From NCBI GenBank assembly GCA_964489215.1, contig CAZAYB010000093.1, forward strand, positions 1 to 11,321: 11,321 bases of DNA, given 5' to 3'. A program made the position numbers and the translations under genes. Positions within the stretch are counted from its first letter, which is position 1; the number at the start of each line of letters is the position of its first letter. This stretch comes from CAZAYB01 sp964489215 (GTDB taxonomy: Bacteria > Planctomycetota > Phycisphaerae > Sedimentisphaerales > Anaerohalosphaeraceae). The notes under the pieces were generated by a model, which saw only the letters and a list, made by a program, of their open reading frames with translations, was not told the DNA's origin and searched no databases. Below, one piece after another: positions 1 through 6,091 of this stretch.

Positions 1-563
1 GTATTTACAAATGCTTCGCTTCCACCGTTTGGAAAAGACCTTACATGCATACCTACCCTTAAAGAGCCATTATTCAATGCCCCTATAAGCTGTGAATATG
101 TAGAGTTATAGTTCATTCTAACCATCCATTGCTCATCTGGGTTAATACCGTTTGAGGGAGCCGGGTTTTCGGCTGCGAAAGAAAAATCCGCGGGTTTCTC
201 GAAAGAAGGATAAACCTCGTTCCAGGCAGGCATTGTCCCTCCTGACATATACTCAAAAGATGTATCCGCGTCATTTTCAAGATAATCAGGACTTCCGAGA
301 AAAAAATCATCGTCGTAATCATCAAAATAAATAACCGCAACGGCAGTTGGCACAGGTCCGGTGTTGCCGAAAGTAAATGTCGCGAAGTTATCGCCGTTAA
401 CCGTAACCTTATCGACCGTCATGTAAAGCTGATCTTCGCCAACCTGAGCATTATAGCTGCTGTTTCCACTTACATTTACAAATCCATAGGTAAAAGCCGC
501 GATTGCCGGTACCGAAAAAACTGCTGCTGTTAATATAGTTAACAAACAAATTTCCCTTTTCAT
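1..563 (-). CDS. Secreted protein of PEP-CTERM-associated type, 3' end beyond window
   Basis: The start ATG is at 563-561 and the frame stays open to the left edge, giving 187 visible residues without the C-terminus. The N-terminus is a clear Sec signal peptide: basic MKRE, a hydrophobic core (LLTILTAAVF), then an AIA cleavage site near residue 22. The mature part is acidic and rich in Asn, Gly and aromatic residues. The pattern FTFGNTGP (about 64-70), VIYFDD (77-82), SNGINPDEQW (137-146) and GSLRVGMHV near 166-174 followed by GGSEAFVN (180-187) resembles a common planctomycete/cyanobacterial family of extracellular proteins that normally end in a PEP-CTERM sorting tail. That tail would lie off the window, so it is inferred. 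A purine-rich ribosome site (GGGAAGGGAAGAG) lies just before the ATG. Function is unknown; a surface or matrix role is a guess. Confidence is high that the gene is real and secreted, moderate for the family. Confidence 0.82.
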   Translation of the reverse strand, partial: MKREICLLTILTAAVFSVPAIAAFTYGFVNVSGNSSYNAQVGEDQLYMTVDKVTVNGDNFATFTFGNTGPVPTAVAVIYFDDYDDDFFLGSPDYLENDADTSFEYMSGGTMPAWNEVYPSFEKPADFSFAAENPAPSNGINPDEQWMVRMNYNSTYSQLIGALNNGSLRVGMHVRSFPNGGSEAFVN

Positions 564-575
564 TTCTCTTCCCTT

Positions 576-611
576 CCCATATTTATAATAATTAACTTGC
601 CCATATTTATA
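576..611 (-). repeat. Two 12-bp direct repeats in the leader of the secreted protein gene
   Basis: The minus-strand sequence TATAAATATGGG occurs exactly twice, at 611-600 and 587-576, start to start 24 bp apart. Both lie within the predicted 5' untranslated region, the second ending about 12 bases before the ATG and touching the ribosome site. Their position suggests a post-transcriptional or protein-binding element, but AT-rich composition makes partial chance similarity possible. Confidence 0.5.
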
Positions 612-693
612 CTTTTTAAAGAAAGCAAAGTTCTTCTTAGCTACTGCCCCCGTTTGTGACCTTAAACACTTAAAACACACTAATTATGTATGT

Positions 694-723
694 ATTATAG
701 CTCTCAGACTTAAAGAGAGTCAA
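694..723 (-). promoter_or_regulatory. Sigma-70-type promoter for the secreted protein gene
   Basis: Read on the minus strand, TTGACT (723-718) is followed after 18 bases by a perfect TATAAT (699-694). This is 5/6 and 6/6 to the housekeeping consensus and is the best promoter in the window. Transcription would start near 687, leaving a leader of about 124 nt before the ATG at 563. It faces only the secreted protein gene, so that gene is probably transcribed separately from the two-component-type gene upstream. Confidence 0.7.
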
Positions 724-728
724 TGTAA

Positions 729-808
729 ATAATCGTTTAAACTTAAAAATGGTTAATATTACCTATAAAAAAAAGGAATTTCAAAGATTTGAAGGTTTTA
801 ACGATTAT
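729..808. repeat. Inverted repeat, 14-bp arms with one mismatch
   Basis: Arms at 729-742 (ATAATCGTTTAAAC) and 795-808 (GTTTTAACGATTAT) match at 13 of 14 positions when one is reverse-complemented, with a 52-bp loop. The left arm begins 6 bp upstream of the -35 box at 718-723, so a binding site for a regulator of the secreted protein gene is possible. The same segment encloses the smaller hairpin at 780-793. Confidence 0.45.
767..793 (-). terminator. Possible weak intrinsic terminator of the Hpt-REC-CBS gene
   Basis: On the minus strand the perfect but AT-rich stem TTCAAA-TC-TTTGAA (793-780) is followed, after ATTCC, by eight consecutive T residues (774-767). It lies about 100 nt past the stop codon of the Hpt-REC-CBS gene and upstream of the next promoter, which is where a terminator is expected. 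The 6-bp stem has few G:C pairs and a 2-nt loop, so it would be inefficient or could instead be chance. Confidence 0.35.
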
Positions 809-894
809 ATAGAGACTGTGTGTTAGTATTTTATTAATTAAAGGAACCTCTAAAAATTCATTTTGGCGGACAAGCAAATGTTTTCAGAGCTCAT

Positions 895-2136
895 TTATGA
901 TTTTGAATCAGCTTCTTCTCGAAGCCTGACGATGTAGGATATCACATCTTTTCTGCTTATAATTCCCACTAACTTGCCGTCGGAAACGATTGGAAAACGC
1001 CTTTTCTCGAGATTTTTAGTAAACTCCTTGCAAACCTCGATAAGACTGGCATTTTGATCAAAACAGGTGACTTTGTCAGTCATAAAATCAGCGACAGTAG
1101 CCTTTACTTCTTTGTTGGCAGTGAGATACTCAAGTATATCGCTTTCACAAATCAGCCCTGCAACAGTCATATCATCGTTAACGACAGGTATGCTTGTTTT
1201 ATGAGTATCAGCAAAAACCTTGGCCGCATCAAAGACAGGCAACTGCTTCTTTAATGAGATGGTCTTTTCTGCGTCCATGTAATCGCTGACTTTGAGCAAT
1301 CCAAGCTTTGCAACCTCGCTGAGTAATTTATCCCCCATATTTGACTTTACGACATAGGCCTCACAGCCCTGCCTGAAAGCCTTGAATACATGTTCACTTT
1401 TGTCCTGAGAGGTAGTCATAATTATTTTGACGCCATCTAGTCCATCAATGTTTTTTGTACCCTCATATTCCCTGATAGCAGTTAAAGTGCTGTGTCCGTC
1501 CAGCTCCGGCATATTTATATCAAGCGTAACCAGATCATAAGGTTCATTTGCATCGAGTGACTTTTTATAAAGGTCGACAGCTTCCTGTCCGTTGGTAGCA
1601 AAAAAGCATTTAAAGTAGTTTTTAAGGAGCATTCTAATCCTTTTTCTGCAAACAACTGCATCGTCTACAATTAGAGCCTTTCTGAACTTTTTAACTGCAT
1701 TTTTTTCCTCTACAACAAGAGCGTCTTTTTGCCGGGGCTTCTCAGCTTCGGCAACTTCACCTTTATTTGTAGTAACGTCAATGGCTATCTGCATCCAGTC
1801 CTTGGCTTTCAGGACCATGTCCGCTTTTTTTAGATTGTCCTCAAGTTTTTCCAGAGCCGACTCGACTTCATGGCAAAGATCATGAACATCCTGAAGGCCT
1901 ACCATTCCCGACTCCCCCTTTAGAGAATGAAGTATCCTTTTTATGTTCGCAGCGTTTTCATCCGGCTCCTCACCCTTTTCCAGCTTTAAGGCTGAAGACT
2001 CCAGCTGTGGCAGTGAATTACTGGTTGAGTCAAGATAATCTTCCCATAACTCCTCGATAATACTGTTTCTGTCAACGGTTTTAGGGTCCGGTAATTTGCC
2101 GTTTTGCTTGAGGTCGGAAAAGTTCTTCTTTGCCAT
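895..2136 (-). CDS. Hpt - receiver - tandem CBS signalling protein
   Basis: A 413-residue soluble protein with three recognisable parts. Residues about 25-125 form a histidine phosphotransfer (Hpt) domain with the motif HSLKGESG, phospho-accepting His70. Residues about 153-280 form a CheY-like receiver: acidic pair D158/D159, phospho-accepting D206 in TLDINMPELDG, a Thr at 241-242 and the conserved K264. Residues about 281-403 are two CBS domains, the second showing RRFPIVSDGKLVGIISRKDV, which typically bind adenine nucleotides. There is no DNA-binding, GGDEF or kinase domain, so output is probably through phosphotransfer or protein contact, with CBS sensing energy charge; this is inference. 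The start is supported by AGGAA (2148-2144) seven bases before the ATG. It stands alone: 175 bp separate it from the rhamnose operon, and no partner kinase is in the window. Domain calls are confident; the pathway is not known. Confidence 0.9.
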   Translation of the reverse strand: MAKKNFSDLKQNGKLPDPKTVDRNSIIEELWEDYLDSTSNSLPQLESSALKLEKGEEPDENAANIKRILHSLKGESGMVGLQDVHDLCHEVESALEKLEDNLKKADMVLKAKDWMQIAIDVTTNKGEVAEAEKPRQKDALVVEEKNAVKKFRKALIVDDAVVCRKRIRMLLKNYFKCFFATNGQEAVDLYKKSLDANEPYDLVTLDINMPELDGHSTLTAIREYEGTKNIDGLDGVKIIMTTSQDKSEHVFKAFRQGCEAYVVKSNMGDKLLSEVAKLGLLKVSDYMDAEKTISLKKQLPVFDAAKVFADTHKTSIPVVNDDMTVAGLICESDILEYLTANKEVKATVADFMTDKVTCFDQNASLIEVCKEFTKNLEKRRFPIVSDGKLVGIISRKDVISYIVRLREEADSKS

Positions 2137-2252
2137 TTTGTCGTTCCTGAATTTACAATTTACGATTTCATGATATTCTATAGATTTTCGAACATATATT
2201 TTTCGGCAAATTATTGGTGTGTTTTAATCATAAATCACAAATAATCCCCTTA

Positions 2253-2269
2253 TGTGTACAGTTTACACA
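2253..2269. repeat. Short perfect inverted repeat upstream of the Hpt-REC-CBS gene
   Basis: TGTGTA-CAGTT-TACACA has 6-bp perfect arms around a 5-bp centre, in the 175-bp spacer between the end of the rhamnose operon and the start of the Hpt-REC-CBS gene, about 117 bp before that start. It has no adjoining T-run, so it reads more like a protein-binding site than a terminator. A second small stem (AGCAAA-GAG-TTTGCT, 2277-2291) lies next to it, closer to the operon end. No convincing promoter was found in this spacer. Confidence 0.3.
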
Positions 2270-2311
2270 GTCAAAGAGCAAAGAGTTTGCTTTTCCAGTC
2301 TGTTTTTTTGT

Positions 2312-4273
2312 TTATCGGACCACGGCCTGTCCGGCATCGACTACGAGGGTTTGAGCGGTTATTCGACGTGCATTATCGCTGCTTAGAAAAACTACAGCGT
2401 CTGCAATATCTCTGCCCTTTATTTCGAGCCTGAGCATTGTCTTGTTTGTATAAAAAGGAATGACTTCCTGCGGTTTGATCCCGTATTTTTTTGCACAGAC
2501 CTTAATGTACTGCGGATTCCATATTTTCGATCCTTCAAAGACGTTACCCGGACATACAGAATTTACCCGGATGTTATCTTTACCCAGCTCCATTGCCCAT
2601 CCCCTTGTAAGGTGCAGCTGGCCGGCCTTTGTAGCATTATATGCACTGTTGTTTTTGCTTGCGTCAATTCCGGTTTTACTGCTTATGTTGACTATACTTC
2701 CTCCCATAGCCTGATGCTTCATGATATCGGCAGCGATCTTTGCCGTGAGCATATAGCCTGTGAGGTTTACCTCGAGTGCAAACCGCCACTTTTGGACAGG
2801 TGTATCCTGAATTGGGTAAGCAGGTGCCACTCCGGCGGCATTTACAAGTATATCGAGACCGCCCCATGTATTTAGGAGTTTATCAAAAGCTTCCCTGACA
2901 GATTTTTCGTTTGTTACATTACATGAAAGGACAATTGACTGGGCACCGAACTTTTCTGCGATCTGGTCCTTAGTCAGCCGGGCAGCTTCAGCATCAATAT
3001 CAGCAAGGCCAACCAGTGCGCCATCTTCAGCGAGGCCCATTGCTATGCTTTTTCCAATTCCTGAACCTGCACCTGTAACAAAGGCAATCCTGTTTTTCAG
3101 CTGGCCGGTGCCGGTTGTCTGTCCGCTTACTTTTCTTCTGAAGCTTTCGGCTTCCCATTCATTGATGAATTCGGTTTGCCTTTTGTTAAGAGCAGCTATC
3201 TTATCGAGCCTGTTAGCATTGTATCTTACATAAAAACTGAACTTTGCCACATCATTTATCACCTGAGCGGTTTTGCTGTCAGCGGTTATGAACAGTCCGG
3301 TTTTTTTAACGAGAAATGCGGCTGGCAGCTTACCGCCCTTTTCCCTTACAGACTTTAGTTTGATTGCGATCTGGTCGCTGGTGCAATTATTTACCCAAAG
3401 GGCAGGACCATTGGCATAGACAAGCTCATCAGGTGAAAGTGAACCTGCCGAGAGCATTCTGCGGGCGTCTTTGTGCTGCAAAAAGCCCTTAATTGTATCA
3501 TCGATGAAAAAGTGTACGCAGCTGCGATTGCCGGTCGCCTCAAACAGTGCCTTGCGTATCTGGAGCTTACAGTGATTTACCTGGGAGGTGTCAGGGTCGG
3601 TCATTCTTCCAGGCTTTAGGTCATTTAGGCTCTTGGAGCATTTTTTGATAACCCTTTTTACAATCCGAAGTCCTGCTGCGGGGGAGGATGCACTGACGAA
3701 AAGGCCGTGCTTTTCGAGGAAAATTATATCGGGCAGACAGTTATGCACTTTAACATACTTTTGGACCAGTGAATATGTTTTACGGGCAAGAGTAAGGCCC
3801 GGGTCAACATAAGGAACCCATAGAATTTGCTTTTTTTCATCATCAAACAATTTCAGGATCTTTTCTTTTCCGCTTTTACAGTTGACGTAAGCACCTACTG
3901 CCTCGGGATGAAGATGTATCACAACCTTATCAAGAAAAGCGTGCAAAGGCGCCTCCACAGAAGGCCTTGAAGCTAACCCAAAATCATCCTCACAGCACAT
4001 AGCCATTTTCTGCATTACCAGGGTTTCACGTATATCGGCACTGCGCCGCATAAGCTTATCGTCCTGCAGTATTTTAAGGACCTCATTTATGTCCATTTTT
4101 CGCCAGCCTTTTTCCTTATCCATATTTGCAAGGCTTGTGCCGGATGCCTTGACGTACATGAATTTGCCGTCATCGGTTTTGCAGGAAGTGTTACCTCCGC
4201 CTCCCTGGACGAGGCTGGTGTCGTTACCGACTTTATGAGAAAAATCTATAAGCTGACGCAATGTTTTATTCAT
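2312..4273 (-). CDS. Bifunctional class II aldolase / short-chain dehydrogenase (rhamnulose-1-phosphate aldolase - lactaldehyde dehydrogenase type)
   Basis: A 653-residue fusion. The N-terminal class II aldolase/adducin domain shows GGGGNTS (24-30), the acid E107, the zinc-type HLH (H120, H122) and the third histidine in LEKHG (H189). A spacer lobe (about 280-385, with ELVYANGPALWV) is typical of the fused family. The C-terminal SDR domain has the NAD-binding TGAGSGIG (400-407), D425 favouring NAD, NAAG (478-481), and catalytic S531/S532, Y545 and K549. The architecture matches RhaEW-type enzymes, which split L-rhamnulose-1-phosphate to DHAP and L-lactaldehyde and oxidise the latter to L-lactate. 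The downstream start was chosen over an in-frame codon at 4333 because AAAGGAA (4287-4281) sits seven bases before it and the longer start would overlap the preceding gene. It is the last gene of the operon, 31 bp after the dehydrogenase. Fuculose-1-phosphate is an alternative substrate. Confidence 0.88.
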   Translation of the reverse strand: MNKTLRQLIDFSHKVGNDTSLVQGGGGNTSCKTDDGKFMYVKASGTSLANMDKEKGWRKMDINEVLKILQDDKLMRRSADIRETLVMQKMAMCCEDDFGLASRPSVEAPLHAFLDKVVIHLHPEAVGAYVNCKSGKEKILKLFDDEKKQILWVPYVDPGLTLARKTYSLVQKYVKVHNCLPDIIFLEKHGLFVSASSPAAGLRIVKRVIKKCSKSLNDLKPGRMTDPDTSQVNHCKLQIRKALFEATGNRSCVHFFIDDTIKGFLQHKDARRMLSAGSLSPDELVYANGPALWVNNCTSDQIAIKLKSVREKGGKLPAAFLVKKTGLFITADSKTAQVINDVAKFSFYVRYNANRLDKIAALNKRQTEFINEWEAESFRRKVSGQTTGTGQLKNRIAFVTGAGSGIGKSIAMGLAEDGALVGLADIDAEAARLTKDQIAEKFGAQSIVLSCNVTNEKSVREAFDKLLNTWGGLDILVNAAGVAPAYPIQDTPVQKWRFALEVNLTGYMLTAKIAADIMKHQAMGGSIVNISSKTGIDASKNNSAYNATKAGQLHLTRGWAMELGKDNIRVNSVCPGNVFEGSKIWNPQYIKVCAKKYGIKPQEVIPFYTNKTMLRLEIKGRDIADAVVFLSSDNARRITAQTLVVDAGQAVVR

Positions 4274-4280
4274 CGGAAAA

Positions 4281-4287
4281 TTCCTTT
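4281..4287 (-). promoter_or_regulatory. Ribosome binding site deciding the aldolase/SDR start
   Basis: Minus-strand AAAGGAA followed by seven bases and ATG (4273-4271). It supports initiation at MNKTLRQ, where similarity to class II aldolases begins, instead of 20 codons upstream inside the end of the dehydrogenase gene. Confidence 0.7.
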
Positions 4288-4304
4288 GCATTTTATACAG
4301 ATAT

Positions 4305-5999
4305 TTAATTAAGAGAGTCCTTAAACTCCGCAAGAAGCTGCTTTTCAGCCTCTTTGGTCCATAAACCGTTGTTTAGCTTTTCTGCAACTTTTTTATATTT
4401 TTCACTTAGCTGGTCAAGCGTAACAAGCTCAAGATCTTTACAGGCGGGATAGCAAATTATTTTGCCCGATATGGTACGGTTCTCCACTGCTCTTATTCCT
4501 TCAATCGCTCCTTCAAGACCGCAAACAGCACCAACCGAAAGATTTGTATCCAGTTTACCGGTTTCAACTTTACTGAGCACTATCTTCATGTCCTCGAGTA
4601 CCGAACCGCTTGTGCCTATAAAGTAGAGATGTTTGCGGATATAACTGTCGAGGTCTATTTTGCCGGTAACGGAAGCGGGAATACCTGCGAAGATATTTAT
4701 TATTCCTTTATCGTTTGCGTTCTTTACGGCCTGTGCAACTATCTGCCAGACCGGTGCCATTATCGCATAATAATCGTATGAACTTTCAGGTTCTTTTTCC
4801 TTAGGATTATAGGGGATGTATTTGACAGAATTTTTCTGAGCGAGAGGAGCTGCAATTTTTGTCAAAACTTCAAGCCTGTTGTTATCAAGGTCTCCTGCGT
4901 AAACCTCAATACCCTTAACGCCCTGGCAGATATTACGTACAACGTGCATAACTCCCATCGGGCCAGCGGCACCTATGACGTTTATTTTGTCATTTTGTCG
5001 AATTTCTGCATTGGGGGGTATGTTTTCCATCGCCTCAGCGGGGTCATTGCTGGTAGTTCCGATGATTCTTATTCGGCCGTAATGTACCCTGCCGACAGCT
5101 GTTTCGATTTCCCTGCCGAATGTTCGTCCGGACTGGACAATGTTGAGCAGTCCGCCCGGTGCAATCCTGTCAAAAATCCCTTCGAGCAAATCGGCGTCTG
5201 AACCGAAAAATATAACGTCATCGAAGTAATGTTCCTTCAGGTCTTCAAGGGTTTTGGCCTTTATCAGTTCCGAGGTATTGTCATTATCCAGAAGCAGCGA
5301 ATCAACAGCATTTCCTGCTAATGTTATTGACGCAGGTTTTCCAAATCTGCCGAGAAAGGCGGTGAAGAGCTTATTGTCAATCTCGGCTTCTGCGAAGACC
5401 AGCATTTTGGAATCCTGCTTTATTGCAGTACGCTCTTTATTTATATAAGCGTCCTCCACACATGCCCACGGTTCCACCAGGGCTCTTGCACTGTCTGAGA
5501 CATGACTGGCGTCCTCATCAACGGGTATCATAAGCGACTGGCCCTGGGGGCTTGTAAATATACGCTGATCGAGCAGGACATATTCCTGGAGTCCGCCCTC
5601 AAAATTATAACCGAATGCAGCGTTTGAGTTTTGAGTCGGGGCCCACCGATAATCGGTCTGAACAAGGAAGCGTTTACCAACCTGATGACCTGTAACCTTA
5701 TCGCCCCTTGCTACCACCTTTACAAAAGCCTCATGGCCGGGAACGGTTCTTTTCTGGCCCGGCACATAGCTTGGTATATCATCGAGAACAGAGCTTTCAA
5801 TGCCTGAAACAACAGGGCCTTTTCTGGCGTGCTTTTCGAACTGCTTTAAGAGCTTAAGGTCTGAAAAGCAAAGCCCCACCGCCTCAACCCTGCACAATAT
5901 CTGGTAAGGCCCAACATTATGGACATCCTTTTGGTCGTTAAGAACAAGCTGGTCACCAGCCACTAACTGGATTGCTCTTTGAAATTTCGGTATTGTCAT
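4305..5999 (-). CDS. Long medium-chain (zinc-type) dehydrogenase with a duplicated nucleotide-binding-like region
   Basis: A 564-residue protein, about 150-200 residues longer than ordinary medium-chain alcohol/polyol dehydrogenases. The N-terminal catalytic fold has candidate zinc ligands C44 (GLCFSD), H89/E90 (PGHE) and E176 (EPWACV). The four-cysteine structural zinc loop is absent. A classical Rossmann segment starts at 338 with GAAGPMG (343-349) and an acidic end of strand 2 (D370), favouring NAD. Before it, residues about 198-325 look like a degenerate copy of the same fold without the glycine motif. The extra C-terminal helix-rich tail covers about 520-564. It sits between the PHP and aldolase/SDR genes in the rhamnose operon. 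A sugar, sugar-phosphate or lactaldehyde/propanediol oxidoreductase role is inferred from neighbours only; it resembles sorbose-1-phosphate-reductase-like proteins in general layout. The ribosome site is weak (AAGAAAG, about 8 bases from the ATG). Confidence 0.82.
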   Translation of the reverse strand: MTIPKFQRAIQLVAGDQLVLNDQKDVHNVGPYQILCRVEAVGLCFSDLKLLKQFEKHARKGPVVSGIESSVLDDIPSYVPGQKRTVPGHEAFVKVVARGDKVTGHQVGKRFLVQTDYRWAPTQNSNAAFGYNFEGGLQEYVLLDQRIFTSPQGQSLMIPVDEDASHVSDSARALVEPWACVEDAYINKERTAIKQDSKMLVFAEAEIDNKLFTAFLGRFGKPASITLAGNAVDSLLLDNDNTSELIKAKTLEDLKEHYFDDVIFFGSDADLLEGIFDRIAPGGLLNIVQSGRTFGREIETAVGRVHYGRIRIIGTTSNDPAEAMENIPPNAEIRQNDKINVIGAAGPMGVMHVVRNICQGVKGIEVYAGDLDNNRLEVLTKIAAPLAQKNSVKYIPYNPKEKEPESSYDYYAIMAPVWQIVAQAVKNANDKGIINIFAGIPASVTGKIDLDSYIRKHLYFIGTSGSVLEDMKIVLSKVETGKLDTNLSVGAVCGLEGAIEGIRAVENRTISGKIICYPACKDLELVTLDQLSEKYKKVAEKLNNGLWTKEAEKQLLAEFKDSLN

Positions 6000-6025
6000 A
6001 ACTTATCAACTTTCTTAAATAAACT

Positions 6026-6073
6026 TTTTAATATTAAAACACCTGTAAAAGTGCGTTTTGGGTAACGAAACGC
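6026..6073 (-). other. Hairpin and AT palindrome between the PHP and dehydrogenase genes
   Basis: The 92-bp spacer inside the operon holds GCGTTT (6053-6058) and AAACGC (6068-6073), a 6-bp stem with a 9-nt loop, followed on the minus strand by ACTTTTAC. A 14-bp perfect AT-only palindrome (TTTTAATATTAAAA, 6026-6039) lies between it and the dehydrogenase start. This could attenuate or stabilise the mRNA between the first two and last two genes; the weak T-run argues against a strong terminator. Confidence 0.35.
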
Positions 6074-6091
6074 AAGATAATTGTAAGCAGT

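Larger units (their letters stand above)
564..894. other. 331-bp AT-rich intergenic region
   Basis: No protein-coding frame of interest is visible here. The right half (about 724-894) is the 3' side of the Hpt-REC-CBS gene and contains a weak terminator-like hairpin and a larger inverted repeat. The left half holds the promoter and the leader of the secreted protein gene. The leader has a G-rich tract (minus strand ACGGGGGCAG, around 644-653) followed by a weak AAGAA/TTCTT pairing; I could not match it to a riboswitch class I know. Confidence 0.7.

Noticed and set aside
620..690. Cyclic-di-GMP (GEMM) riboswitch in the leader of the secreted protein
   Set aside because: The GGTCAC and GGGGGCAG pieces recall it superficially, but the paired stems and the conserved GCAAA-CC and GCCUCCGG parts are not there.
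2277..2291. Intrinsic terminator after the aldolase/SDR gene
   Set aside because: The stem AGCAAA/TTTGCT is short and AT-rich, and on the minus strand it is not followed by a T-run.
4274..4333. Longer start for the aldolase/SDR gene, 20 codons upstream
   Set aside because: The added residues do not look like the family, would overlap the dehydrogenase gene, and the good ribosome site is before the internal ATG.
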